Shown: in pieces, positions 11,697 to 22,313 of the stretch
Layout of the letters: the number at the start of each line of letters is the position of its first letter
How positions within the stretch are numbered: position 1 is the stretch's first letter
NCBI GenBank assembly: GCA_034687125.1
Contig: JAQGBZ010000154.1
Coordinates: 1-64,000 of the forward strand
Reading direction: 5' to 3'
Origin: Neelides folsomi
Lineage: Eukaryota; Arthropoda; Collembola; Neelipleona; Neelidae
DNA length: 64,000 nt
Notes under the pieces: generated by a model
What the model was told of the DNA's origin: nothing
Seen by the model: only the letters and a program-made list of their open reading frames with translations
Databases searched by the model: none
Made by a program: the position numbers and the translations under genes

Positions 11697-12559
11697 ATTG
11701 AACGAGAATAATTTTACTTTTTAGTTTTTTAGGTTTCTTGTATTATTACTCCAATTTTTGTAATTTCTCAGACACATTCATAAAGGGCAAGCTCTAAAGT
11801 TTAATTATTTAATTTGTTCCGGAGTATAGGATAGTTGTTTGGCCAATAAGTTGATATGGAATAAAATGATGGATTATGCTTGTTCTAGTGATAATTTTTT
11901 GATGATTCACTTACAAATCTGTTGCGACTTTCTGAGTGGGTGTGGGTGGTATATAATAATCAAAAACAAAATCAGATAGGGTATTATATATTTATTTAAA
12001 TCACTTATTACATTCATAGAAGGATGTTTTAAGCATATAATTCTATCATTGAAGAAAAACGAAAGTAATAAAATACATTATAAAAAGTAAAAAATTGAAG
12101 ATTAACACTTTTTCTTTGTTTGTAAATTAATATCAATTAAAGTGTATGAATACAAGTTTATAATTGATTTATAAGCGTACTTGACTTGTAATGGAGTATA
12201 GTTGCAAATTAATTAAAAATTGTACCTTGCTAAATAAAAATGAAAAGCTTTTGATATAAAGTTGTAGCTTCAACTTATTAAAAAAGAATTCTTCTCTGTA
12301 AATAACATTGGCATTAGAATTGACCGGAATTAATAGAATATTTTAAGTAACATACACTTTAGTTATGTAACATACATAATAAACATTAATTTGCATAGAA
12401 AAATTTATTTTATAGATCTTATTATTGAATCTCTATTATAAAAAGATAAAAACACTTGGAGTATATATTTAATTAATTAAAAATGGAAGGAGTTAACTTT
12501 GAACATTATTTTCAATTTGAGCTCATTGTGGCAGGAGTTTCAGGAATTGATTGAAGAGA
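11697..12559. other. Gap between stathmin 3' end and DNAJB13-like 5' end
   Basis: AT-rich 0.86 kb upstream of the DNAJB13-like start and downstream of the stathmin stop (both genes on the minus strand). No additional coding exon, element or clear core promoter was recognised. Confidence 0.5.
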
Positions 12560-13689
12560 TTATTTGGAGTTCTCCTCATCGTGTTCGTTCGGCTCGACAA
12601 TGCTTGAATTTCTCTTATTTTGAAGAACTTTTTCAATTTGTTCATCCTATCAATTAAATTAGAGAATTAATAAAAATTATATAGTCATCCAATCGAGGTA
12701 TTAATAAGCTGTCAATTAAATTGAGTAATATCTTACGTGTTTCTTGAGTTGCTCGAGTCGTTCTTGAATCACCTTACATCTGTTCTTCTCGTACAATTCC
12801 AATTTGGATTCAAGATCCTTAGCTGCTTTCTTCTCAAACTCGGTGAGACTGGTTTCCAAGTTTTCACGGACCTCTTGAAGATGATTCGAATGCTAAGAAT
12901 TTACAATCTTATTATAAATCTAGAAAGTTGAAGGTTCTAATCCCCAATTCTCCGAATCGACTAAAATAAAGGCCTGAAGCCTAAAGGTATTATTAAAAAT
13001 AGTTACGAACGTGGCTGCTAAGTTTGTTCTTGAGCGCATTAATTTGCGTTTCTCGCTTCTCAATGTGGGTTTGGATGTCTTTTTCCAAATTCTCTTGAGT
13101 CGAATTTTTGAAGAGATCCTCTTCTTCCATCTTTTTCTTGGTCGCTTCATCAATCTTTCTAAACTTTTCAGCAAGATGAGCCTTTTTCTCAGCTTCGACC
13201 GACTATTCAATTTAAATTCATTCATATGTAAATAGACTCGTAATCACAAACATTAGAATACAATTGAAAGTGACAATGAAATTCCCTCACCTGTCGACGT
13301 TCAGCAGCAGCAACAAGTTTTTGCTTAATCATCTCAGCAGACAAATCACGTTTCATTCCAGTAATAGGAGAGTTGATCTTTGGTGGAGGCCCACTCGAAT
13401 CTCGCAGCTTAACTTCATAAGCAACACCTCCCTTTGAACTCTCTAAAATATGAATAAAAAGATAAATGCAATAACCATATTATGCTTTAGCTAATTAACA
13501 TTTCAATAATTTTAAAGATGAATTAACACTGGAGCCACTGAAAGATTTCAGTTAAGCAAGAAAGATCATACAATGGTTGTTGTTGTTATTCTTAAATTTT
13601 GTTATTCTCTTACCCGAGGCTGAAACATTTAAATCCAAGCAATCTCCAGCTCCAATTTCTTTATAACCGTTCCCGTTCGACAAACTCAT
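12560..13689 (-). CDS. stai: Stathmin (microtubule-destabilising phosphoprotein)
   Basis: Five exons: 13689-13614, 13442-13291, 13202-13011, 12892-12737 and 12646-12560; about 220 aa. After an N-terminal leader (MSLSNGNGYKEIGAGDCLDL) comes the stathmin-like domain: SKGGVAYEVKLRDSSGPPP, then DLSAEMIKQKLVAAAERRQ, the conserved start of the stathmin helix. A long charged helix follows (VEAEKKAHLAEKFRKIDEA, then ENLEKDIQTHIEKRETQI). Stathmins bind tubulin dimers through this helix and promote catastrophe; Ser phosphorylation turns them off, and Ser residues precede the helix. The exon 3 donor must be the non-ideal GTTCGT at 13010 to keep phase, which is the one uncertain junction. The gene is divergent from ARP3, 508 bp between start codons. 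The symbol follows the Drosophila name. Confidence 0.87.
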
Positions 13690-14197
13690 CTTGGCACTTG
13701 AAACGACTACGACGACAAACTTAGCAAGACCAAACTAAAAGGTCGAGGACGAATTTGGACTGAAAATGAGACAGAGCGGAAAAGGAGTAAAGTGAAAAGT
13801 CGAAGCGTGGTTCTTTATGAGTTTTCTTTGTTGACGTTGGGAATCGCGCTATGGAGAGAAGGAGACCGGGGCTTCGGATTTCATTATATGGAAAGGATAG
13901 GAAAGGGATTTCCTATCTTTCCCATACTGACAATTTGGGGTGGTTGGGACAGAATTTATACAAGCCGTCGTGTGGGGTTGAACGGAGCTCATGCCGTCTG
14001 ACGCCTATGGTAGACATCATTTGAAGGAGTAGCGAAAAGTCAACAATCTTATCAAGACACTTCCTCGACTTCCTCCATCCGATCCTGTCAACCTCTTTAA
14101 GTAATTAAGGATTAAATGGCCCATCGGACTCTATAAGTCTTTCCATCCCATCATCTACTGCTATTCGTAAATCTTGGTTTGATCAGTCCGGTCGAAC
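13690..14197. promoter_or_regulatory. Shared divergent promoter region of stathmin and ARP3
   Basis: The 508 bp between the two start codons is GC-richer than the surrounding intergenic DNA and must hold both promoters and 5' UTRs. No convincing TATA box was seen, which fits a housekeeping, dispersed-initiation promoter. Bidirectionality is inferred from geometry only. Confidence 0.55.
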
Positions 14198-16222
14198 ATG
14201 GCCGGGAGACTCCCTGCGTGCGTCATTGACGTCGGCACCGGGTGAGTAATAAACTTCACCCCACCCTAACTTTTCCTAACTTAACTCTTTTAATGATAAT
14301 AATATCTATGATCTTGTTGTTGCTTCGATGTTTGCATTTGACCTATTTGTATTAAATTTATATCATTGTTTGTTGATGGGTCAATGGAGGAGGGATTTAA
14401 CTTGGATGTTTTTGACGCAGATATACCAAATTGGGGTTTGCGGGTAATAAGGAACCACAGTTTATTTTTCCTTCGGCGATTGGAATTCGGGAGTCGGCCA
14501 AGATCGGGGAGCAGAGTACAAGGAGACTTACAAAGGGAGTTGAGGATTTGGACTTCTTCATTGGGGATGAAGCATTTGAGAATCCTGGTTATGCTGTCAA
14601 GGTTCGTTGCATCAATTAAACTTTGATCACCCACTTTCTATTTCAATAATGAGGAATTCAAATTATTAACTGAGTTTATTCAATATTAATTCGTCTCATT
14701 AGTATCCCGTTCGTCATGGTCTGGTGGAAGACTGGGACTTGATGGAGAAATTTTTGGAACAATGTATATTTAAGTACCTTCGTGCTGAGCCTGAAGATCA
14801 TCATTTTCTACTTACTGAACCCCCTTTAAATACTCCGGAAAACCGTGAATATACGGCAGGTGAATTAAACATAAAAATAAAACTCATTTTCTACAATCAA
14901 TAGGAAAATTCATCGATTTTCATTAAAATGCTAATAAAATTGTTTTTATTATTTGCCAGAAATTATGTTCGAGTCGTTCAATGTCCCGGGTCTGTACATA
15001 GCCGTACAAGCTGTTTTAGCCTTAGCGGCATCATGGGCTTCAAGACCAATGAAAGAACGGACATTAACTGGCATCGTTATAGATAGCGGTGACGGAGTTA
15101 CTCATGTCATTCCTGTGGTGCGTAAATACATAATAATTATATTGATAAGAATAATAAAAATGTCAAATACTTAATTTATAAGAAATAAGAAGTATACTTG
15201 ATAAAGCTTAATTTGTAATTTTAGGCTGAGGGGTATGTTATTGGAAGTTGCATTAAGCACATTCCAATCGCCGGGCGCAATATTACATACTTCATTCAAT
15301 CTCTTTTACGAGAACGGGAAGTGGGGATTCCTCCAGAACAAAGTCTCGAGACGGCCAAAGCAATCAAAGAACGGTTCTGCTACATTTGTCCTGATATTGC
15401 AAAGGAGTTCGCCAAGTATGATTCTGATCCATCTAAATGGATCAAGAAGTTTGATGGAGTTAACTCTGTGACAAAACAACCATTTAGTGTTGATGTCGGC
15501 TATGAACGTTTTCTAGGCCCAGAGATTTTTTTCCACCCAGAGGTGAATAATTAATTTTAATTTATATTGGACACAATTCTTATTTATAATTTGATGATAT
15601 GTTATGTTTAAAAGTTTAACTATTAAAAACCAATAAATAATGAGAAAATGTTTTTTTTCAGTTCGCTAATCCAGATTTTGTGACTCCAATAAGTGAGATT
15701 GTAGACAATGTTATCCAAAATTGTCCTATCGATGTGAGGAGACCATTGTATCAATCTATTGTCCTCTCGGGAGGATCAACGATGTTCAGAGACTTTGGAC
15801 GGCGATTACAGAGAGACATTAAGAGAGTTGTCGATGGTCGACTTAAACTCTCTGAGTCATTGTCTGGAAACAGGATCAAGGTATGTAACAGTCCAACGGA
15901 CAAATCAAGTTTTGAGCATTTTTAAAATTCAACTTTTAATGTTTATTTAGCCAAAACCAATCGATGTTCAAGTGATATCTCATCACATGCAACGATATGC
16001 TGTTTGGTTTGGTGGGAGCATGCTTGCAAGCACGGTAAGAATTTATATTAACTTTAATATAGCTCATTTTATTTGGATATAATTTAAAAAAATCAAACTT
16101 AAAATTTAACTTTTTTATTACTTTAGCCGGAATTCTACCAAGTGTGCCACACAAAGGCTGCGTATGAGGAGTACGGCCCCAGTATTTGTCGGCATAATCC
16201 CGTGTTCGGTAATATGACTTGA
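14198..16222 (+). CDS. Arp3: Actin-related protein 3 (Arp2/3 complex subunit)
   Basis: Eight exons join in phase: 14198-14241, 14421-14601, 14703-14859, 14960-15117, 15225-15542, 15662-15880, 15951-16034 and 16127-16222, giving 418 aa, the same length as human ARP3. The start [20 protein letters not shown] and end HNPVFGNMT match the family. Actin-fold nucleotide loops are visible: [14 protein letters not shown] (phosphate 1) and [14 protein letters not shown] (phosphate 2), plus [21 protein letters not shown]3-specific blocks include [36 protein letters not shown] and [17 protein letters not shown]. With ARP2 it forms the actin-like dimer that nucleates branched filaments. The last two introns are short. 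AATAAA follows at 16265-16270. This is the most secure gene in the window. Confidence 0.97.
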
Positions 16223-16605
16223 ACTTGATGGCCTCTCTGCTCAAACTGTACAATTTCCATTTTGAATAAATTGAAAGATTGCAAAAAAGCCTTATGTACA
16301 GAAAAAAATTGGAACTTGATTTATGACAGAAATTGAAAGTTTTTCATCTTCATCATTTAAATTTTTATCTTCCTATAAAATTTTTTATGGACAATCTTAT
16401 CTAATATTATAGATTGAATTCTATACATGTTTATTCATTTTATTATTCTTTGTTCAATTATCATAATAGTAAATAACTTCAAATTATTAATATTGCAAAC
16501 ATATGTACATATGGTATATGAAGTCGATAATTAAGAAACGTTACTAAATGTGATTTCATAATTTTATTGCTGAATTCAACCACACACAAGGTTCAATAAT
16601 TCGGA
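16223..16605. other. Convergent 3' ends of ARP3 and the ionotropic receptor
   Basis: AATAAA at 16265-16270 (+) lies 43 bp past the ARP3 stop. TTTATT at 16563-16568 is AATAAA on the minus strand, 38 bp past the receptor stop. Both genes therefore appear to end inside this 383-bp spacer without overlapping coding sequence. Confidence 0.65.
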
Positions 16606-18492
16606 TCAATAATATCCTTTAATATAATATAAATAATAATTTACAATTGAGAGTCTGATATTATAATAATTGAACTTAATCATTTCATAAGCAAATACTA
16701 GACTACTTAAGATAAAGATCATTATATAGATCATAAAAGTGGATGCGAAATTCTCCAATTTCATTTTCTTCAGCCCAGTATAAGTACTCTGAAGAGCTTT
16801 TTTAAGTTCTTGATATACTTTTGATTCTTTATTATTGATTAGCTTTTCATATCCCATTGTTTTAAGGTCATTATTAATATTTTTAACCCATTTCCCGACA
16901 AGTCCCGTGTCTCTTGCCCAAGAAATAAAATAACTCAATCCTCTTGTATATATTGAACCCTTTTGGGCAAAAATGCAAAGAATGATCCAATGAGATGGTT
17001 TCTTGGAAAAAAACATCGGGTCAAATGTCTTGCTGATAGTTAAAGTTTTCGCAATCGTAGATTCAATTGAGTTCCTCCATCCAATACAAGCAGTTGAATC
17101 GTCAATGGCTGATTTCAAAATGCATTTTTCAAAATCTGGTTCCAAATGCATCCTTTGCTTAATTTTCATTATCGTTGGATTCGTGCTTTGATTGTAAAGA
17201 GCAAATAAAGTTCCTCCCAGATAAATGATTTCAATTTTAAAATCTTTGTTCTGTTCAAGTTCCTGAAATGTCTCAGGGACTATATCTTTAAGAGGAAACG
17301 TAAGGAAAGAAACCAAATTGCTCCGATAACCCGTGAGAACAATAAGGGTAAAAATAAGCGTAGTGATAGTTAAAATTCTTGTTCTTTTCACTTCTCTAAG
17401 ATTCTGCTCCAGGAAGATCGTTAATGATGCTATACAGCCATAAGCTATATAAGACTCTTCTTTTCTACTTTTTACTTTCTTTCTATTTTTCATTATTGGT
17501 AGGTCTTTTCCATAAACATTGACATTAAGTTTCAAGGTGTAAATGTAAACCAACGAAATGAGAGCAAAAGAGATAATTGTCATTACCCAAACATACAAGT
17601 TTAAAGGGTATAAAATTCCGACCCAAGTCACTGCCAGAATTTTGGGCAATCTTGTTGTAAAAATGACACTTTCAACTAAAACTAATGTCGTCCAATCTAA
17701 TAATTTATTTTTATAGTAAGAATGGGCCAGAACGACTCCGAAATCTGCTTCGCCGTAAATCACCGCCCCTGTCATTCCGTTCCAAGTCCCGTTTTTTGTC
17801 TTAAACCCCACGACTTGATTTAAATCACCGTGAAATTTAAACGTTGTGTTATACATTTTTTGAGCTACCTTAAAAACTCTTACAAAAATCCCATCAGGAG
17901 TGTTCGTTTTCGAATCTATGAAGGCGAAAGGCAGGGCTTTACAATTGGAAACTTTCAAAGATCTTTTTCTAAAGTTGACCCAATTCATGGGACGGAGAAC
18001 GACCTGATCGCGAAGATCATATTCTCCATTGCGAAACTCTTCTGGTTCGATCAAAAACTTAAAATTAGCAACTTCTTTCATTCCTCCGACAATAAATCCA
18101 TACTTGAATCTGAGACGTTTCACATTCTGCTCGTTTTGTAAAAAATCCCTTAAGATTTCTTCGGAACTTTCATAAAATAAATAATGGTCCTTGTGTTCTA
18201 TCCCACCGGTTCGAACAATTTGATTTTCCATGATATCTGAGGAGTTTATTAAAATGGCTTCATCAATCTCACTAAACTTTTTATATACGGCAACCGTTTT
18301 ATTAAATTTATTAAAAAAGTCAAGAGCATGGGACTTTAGTGGAGAATAATTATGTGAAAAGACTTCATAATTCATGTTTACTTTTGTTCCCTCAAAAACA
18401 AACAAGGTGTGGAGGACATGAAGTATTTTAATGTATGAGTAAATAATTACTTTATTGGAACTACTCAAAGAAAATTGTATTGAGAGATTCAT
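16606..18492 (-). CDS. Divergent ionotropic receptor (iGluR-superfamily chemoreceptor), single exon
   Basis: One uninterrupted 628-codon frame. It has the iGluR/IR layout: an N-terminal region with weak similarity to anything, an S1 ligand-binding lobe (around 175-285, with WNGMTGAVIYGEADFGVV), and a first membrane helix (about 288-320). A pore-loop region follows (YIAYGCIASLTIFLEQN), then a third helix whose end GYRSNLVSFLTFP corresponds to the SYTANLAAFLT gate of iGluRs. The S2 lobe and a last membrane helix (FMIYIMIFILSSLVFAYE, about 585-605) complete it. Divergent IRs act as ligand-gated cation channels in chemosensory neurons with co-receptors such as IR25a/IR93a. The first Met at 18492 may not be the true start; an internal Met about 40 codons later is possible and no clear signal peptide is seen. 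No introns, unlike its neighbours. Confidence 0.85.
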   Translation of the reverse strand: MNLSIQFSLSSSNKVIIYSYIKILHVLHTLFVFEGTKVNMNYEVFSHNYSPLKSHALDFFNKFNKTVAVYKKFSEIDEAILINSSDIMENQIVRTGGIEHKDHYLFYESSEEILRDFLQNEQNVKRLRFKYGFIVGGMKEVANFKFLIEPEEFRNGEYDLRDQVVLRPMNWVNFRKRSLKVSNCKALPFAFIDSKTNTPDGIFVRVFKVAQKMYNTTFKFHGDLNQVVGFKTKNGTWNGMTGAVIYGEADFGVVLAHSYYKNKLLDWTTLVLVESVIFTTRLPKILAVTWVGILYPLNLYVWVMTIISFALISLVYIYTLKLNVNVYGKDLPIMKNRKKVKSRKEESYIAYGCIASLTIFLEQNLREVKRTRILTITTLIFTLIVLTGYRSNLVSFLTFPLKDIVPETFQELEQNKDFKIEIIYLGGTLFALYNQSTNPTIMKIKQRMHLEPDFEKCILKSAIDDSTACIGWRNSIESTIAKTLTISKTFDPMFFSKKPSHWIILCIFAQKGSIYTRGLSYFISWARDTGLVGKWVKNINNDLKTMGYEKLINNKESKVYQELKKALQSTYTGLKKMKLENFASTFMIYIMIFILSSLVFAYEMIKFNYYNIRLSIVNYYLYYIKGYY

Positions 18493-19015
18493 TTCACTTT
18501 CGAGACCACGAGTAAATAACCGATTTTTACGATATTACATTATTGGTAATTGGCATACTAAAAATATTGGTGAGTTATTCATAAGGATAAATTGAAAGTT
18601 GAAGTAATTGGAAAACCGTGCCTTGTGAAAATAATTGGATGGGAAGGAATACATTAAAATGATTAAACTTACACTTAATGTTAGATTGGTTTTCTTATTC
18701 CAAATTATGAGATGTGCATGTCTAATGTAACATTTAGCTTTATTTATAATTAATTAGTCTTACTTGTCATCATTACAATGCTCTGTGAAAAGCTGAGTGA
18801 TTTGAGTATTACATATCTATCAATACCCACGCAGTCTCGTATGTAAGTATTGCAGATACATAAACATAACTATTAACTTTGTATTACCTGTATATGGCTT
18901 GTATTCTTGTAATGTAAATCCAGTTAAGATAACATCTTCGGAGGTTTTATTAACATTATTACAATATAAGAGGTAGGATTTCAGAGTGTGATTTTTATAG
19001 GGTACCAATTAAGGA
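18493..19015. other. Intergenic upstream of the ionotropic receptor
   Basis: AT-rich 0.5 kb that should contain the receptor promoter. At 18991-19005 the sequence ATTTTTATAGGGTAC resembles the mariner terminus ATTTTTATAAGGATAC found at 19494 and 20820, so a solo or duplicated transposon end may sit here. Nothing else was recognised. Confidence 0.45.
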
Positions 19016-19477
19016 CCCAGTTAAATAAATAACTTTCCCAGGATAAAAAAAAGTAAAACTCCCAGTTGATACCTTTACCAGGACGGTCAGTAAAAGTTCC
19101 CAGTATAAAAATGTAACATTGGCAGTCAGTAAAGTAAAATATCACAGTATGTATTTTATTATAAAATAACGTTTATATACATATCAGGATGATATGATAA
19201 TGATAAGATAAATCATGAGGTATACATTGACACACCTTAATAATATCTTTTAAATCACATTGAATTCCTGCTAAAAAAGCTCTGCTTGTTCATAATTATA
19301 TAATTCAGTTAATTTTTTTAAAATATTAAACATGTTTAATTAATTTAATAAAATATTGTTTATTATAACTGCTGGCAATATTAATTTATTAACTGGCATT
19401 TTTTAAATATACTGGGAAGATTACATACTGGGAAAAAGTATTTAATCTATCCTGGGATAGTTACTTATTAGACTGGG
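19016..19477. mobile_element. MITE with CCCAGT-box terminal inverted repeats
   Basis: The first 30 bp (19016-19045) and the reverse complement of the last 30 bp (19448-19477) agree at 26 positions; both begin CCCAGT and end TCCCAGGATA. Further CCCAGT or CCAGG/GCAGT boxes recur about every 20 bp inside both ends (19061, 19098 and inverted copies on the right). There is no ORF. No target-site duplication could be fixed. It abuts the left end of the mariner copy. Confidence 0.65.
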
Positions 19478-19582
19478 AAAATAATATAAACCCATTTTTA
19501 TAAGGATACTCATTTTAAAATCACCGTTTATTTAAATTAAATGTTCAAAATGTTGACCATTCTGCTCTAGGCATATTTCTAC

Positions 19583-20761
19583 TCAGCGCCTCATGTTCCC
19601 AAAAACCCTGACCAGTTCTTCTGTGCCGATTCTTGCGACTTCTAAAATGTTGTTCCTCAAATCTCCCAGTTGACGAGGATTATTTGAATAAACATTGTTT
19701 TTTATTCGAGCAAAGATGTAGGAGTCCGTATGTGTAAGATCAGGGGATCGAGGCGGAAACTGGATGAGGCGACCGGGAAAGTTTGCTTCGAAAAAGTTCA
19801 TGGACTCATATGAAGTATGTGGCGGGGCATTGTCCTGCTGGATAAATGTCCGGTCTCTGAGTCTAAGTGGAAGGTCATCGATAAAATTTTCCAAAATCTG
19901 TATGTACAGCGGGGTTTTCTATTTTTTTGAAGGCACAATAAATTTTATTGTGCCTTCAAAAAAATAGATGAGAATCCTGCTTCTTGAGATTGCAACCCAA
20001 ACTCCAAGCTTTTGTGAATGAAGTGGGTTCTGGAAAATATATAATAAAATTATATAGGTAATCAATTAATTAATTTTCAATAAGTATAAATTACAATTAC
20101 ATTTACATTTACCTAAAATTACAATTACCTACCTCAATGAACTTGTGAGGGTTTTCTGATGACCACCACCTTGAATTCTGTGAATTCATATAGCCGTTCA
20201 AATAGAAATATCCTTCATCTGTCCAATACCAGTTGTCCAATTCATCTTGTTCGATAAAATGAATTGGTAATATGTTATTCTTTGCTGGTAATCAGTTGGG
20301 CGAAAAGCATGCATTACTCTGATTTTATATGGTTGTAAATGAAGCAATTTTCTCACTGCAGTGTGTGCAGAAAATGTCGAAATTCCGAATTGAGAGGAAA
20401 CTCTTCGTACAGACTTGCCGGGGCTGGCTGTCATCGCTGTTCCAATATCTGCGACTCTTTCTGGAGTTAGGACGTGTCTTATTCTCACCTTTTTGTCGCG
20501 AACAGATCAGGTTCCGTTGAACTTGTCAAAAAGCCTTTTGATTGTCATTTTCTTAAGACCAATTCCATGTTCTTCTCTAAATTCTTCAATTGTCATCTCA
20601 AAACTAACACTTTTGATATAACTTTTTAAAATAAAAATTCGTTGAGGTAGTGTGTAACGAACCATATTAGTTAACAAAGGTAAAATTAGTGAGAACAAGT
20701 CCAAATCTGCGAAAAAACCTCGCATTCCTATTTTAAGCGCCATTTTAATAGTATTATTCAT
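19583..20761 (-). pseudogene. Broken mariner-family transposase
   Basis: Open pieces in order on the minus strand: an N-terminal helix-turn-helix region (20761-20507, with YTLPQRIFILKSYIKS), a second DNA-binding part (20488-20198, with VRIRHVLTPERVADI), then the catalytic C-terminal part (19894-19583). That last part shows FIQQDNAPPH, the second Asp block, and PPRSPDLTHTD, the third. Frameshifts separate the pieces and a 49-bp palindrome with an in-frame stop interrupts the centre. Not functional. Confidence 0.82.
19919..19967. repeat. Perfect 49-bp palindrome inside the mariner pseudogene
   Basis: Two 24-bp arms (19919-19942 and 19944-19967) are exact inverse complements around a single T at 19943. 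The left arm contains the motif GAAGGCACAATAAA. Read on the minus strand, one arm encodes the expected transposase stretch YFFEGT, so the other arm looks like an inverted duplicate of it. Confidence 0.85.
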
Positions 20762-20820
20762 TTCAACTAAATTTTTATTTAATAAACCAAACGGCGACTT
20801 CTCGGTATCCTTATAAAAAT

Positions 20821-22313
20821 CACATGTATTTATATTGGAGAGATTGTGATGTTACCATCATAGCCTCGCAGGCCTAGAGGCCCATTGCAGTCTGTCTCAG
20901 CCTATTCACAAGCATTTCTTTACTCCGTATGGCACACATTATCAATATTAGATTGATATGTGTGTTTCCAGTGGAGAGAAATTTACCCCCGTGTTGTATA
21001 CGCTATTGGTATTAGACTAATTTGTATGCTTCCATGGGGGATAAGGAACACATGATACGGAGAAAGCTGACACGACTTTAACAATATGTTGGGGTTATGA
21101 AAGTTCATAAATTATAATGTTAAAATAATGTATATATATATATATGTATAATACAATAACTAATATATACGTATGTACTCAACTGGTTAATGTACTTGTT
21201 TCTGTATCATGTTTCTAGTTTTATTTATTGTCATGCTATGTATATTCCAATCATATAAAAATCGTGATTCAAGACTATTCAAATACCAAAAAAACAATAT
21301 AAAAATACATTAACTATAAGTATATATTATAGCTAATGATAATGATGATATTAGGTGTGTATTATTATGGATTTTAAGCTTTATGTTTATGAATGATTAT
21401 AAATTATCTAGTATCATAAGGTAATCAGATTGGTAATAGCATAGCTAATCATAATCACTGAAATTAATTAAGTAAAGCATTATATCATAAAATTCTTCAT
21501 TTTGTTAATTAACTTAATTAAATTTCGTCTGGCTTTCAAAATGCCAGTCATTTCTTCTCATAAAAAATATGGGTTATAGCAAAGAATTCCTCCAGATTTC
21601 CCCCAAAATTGAGACGATGGTATAAGAGATATAATATTTAAGACATTTCAAATGAAAAAGTCTTTAGAAAGATAACAGATAGATTCCTCCATTATTACAC
21701 AAATAATTCAAAGCTAATTAGGTAAGTACATAAGTCTCCTAAACAAATAATGCTAGTTACGTTTTTTATTAGTGAAAGGTCAAGGTAATTTTTTACTTGT
21801 GCATGATGCTGACAATTGTATTGATATGTAAAAATAATTGTTTGTAAATTAATGTACGGGTGTTAATTTATTGCAGCATTAATTTATTCAGAATAAGCTA
21901 GCTAACAAACAAATAGGTAATATTTAATAAATTAAAGAAAGTGATTGGGCTTGTATTAATTATTTTTAGATAAAAAATTTATGAAGAAACTTTTTAATTT
22001 ATGTCATCTTCACAATTACTTATGAACTTGTGAAATTAAATTCTATACAATTTAAAATTTTGCTACTGACAAATACACTTATGATACAACTTAAAGAACA
22101 TTAATTTAAAAGAATTTTAAAATCAATAATTAATCTTTTGATGCTTATTTGCCGCATAATCATAAAGCAAGTCAAATCTTACTGTTAAGTTACAACTCAT
22201 TACATTACATGGTAGGTATATGTCAAATAATCAAATTAACGTATAAAAACTTATAAAACTATAAAAGTCATTTCATTTCTTGACAGAGTTGTTTATAAAA
22301 CTAAAGTTTAAAG
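20821..22313. other. Intergenic downstream of anillin
   Basis: AT-rich 1.5 kb. It contains an imperfect inverted repeat with TTTACTCCGTAT at about 20919-20930 and ATACGGAGAAAG at about 21055-21066, and a short TA run near 21129. No coding exon was recognised. Confidence 0.5.
20914..21070. repeat. Imperfect inverted repeat, about 155 bp
   Basis: The outer arms share TTTCTTTACTCCGTAT-like sequence and continue in a diverged GGCACACATTATC / CATGTGTTCCTTATC pairing. Two diverged units (ATCAATATTAGATTGAT and ATTGGTATTAGACTAAT) lie inside. Possibly an old small MITE. Confidence 0.4.

Larger units (their letters stand above)
19494..20820 (-). mobile_element. Mariner-like transposon, decayed full-length copy
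   Basis: The termini are inverted: ATTTTTATAAGGATAC at 19494-19509 and its reverse complement at 20805-20820. Between them the minus strand carries a mariner-type transposase in pieces. Length (1.33 kb) is the usual mariner size, so the copy is near full length but inactive. Confidence 0.8.

Noticed and set aside
21125-21150. TA-repeat microsatellite
   Set aside because: Ordinary short TA run in AT-rich DNA.
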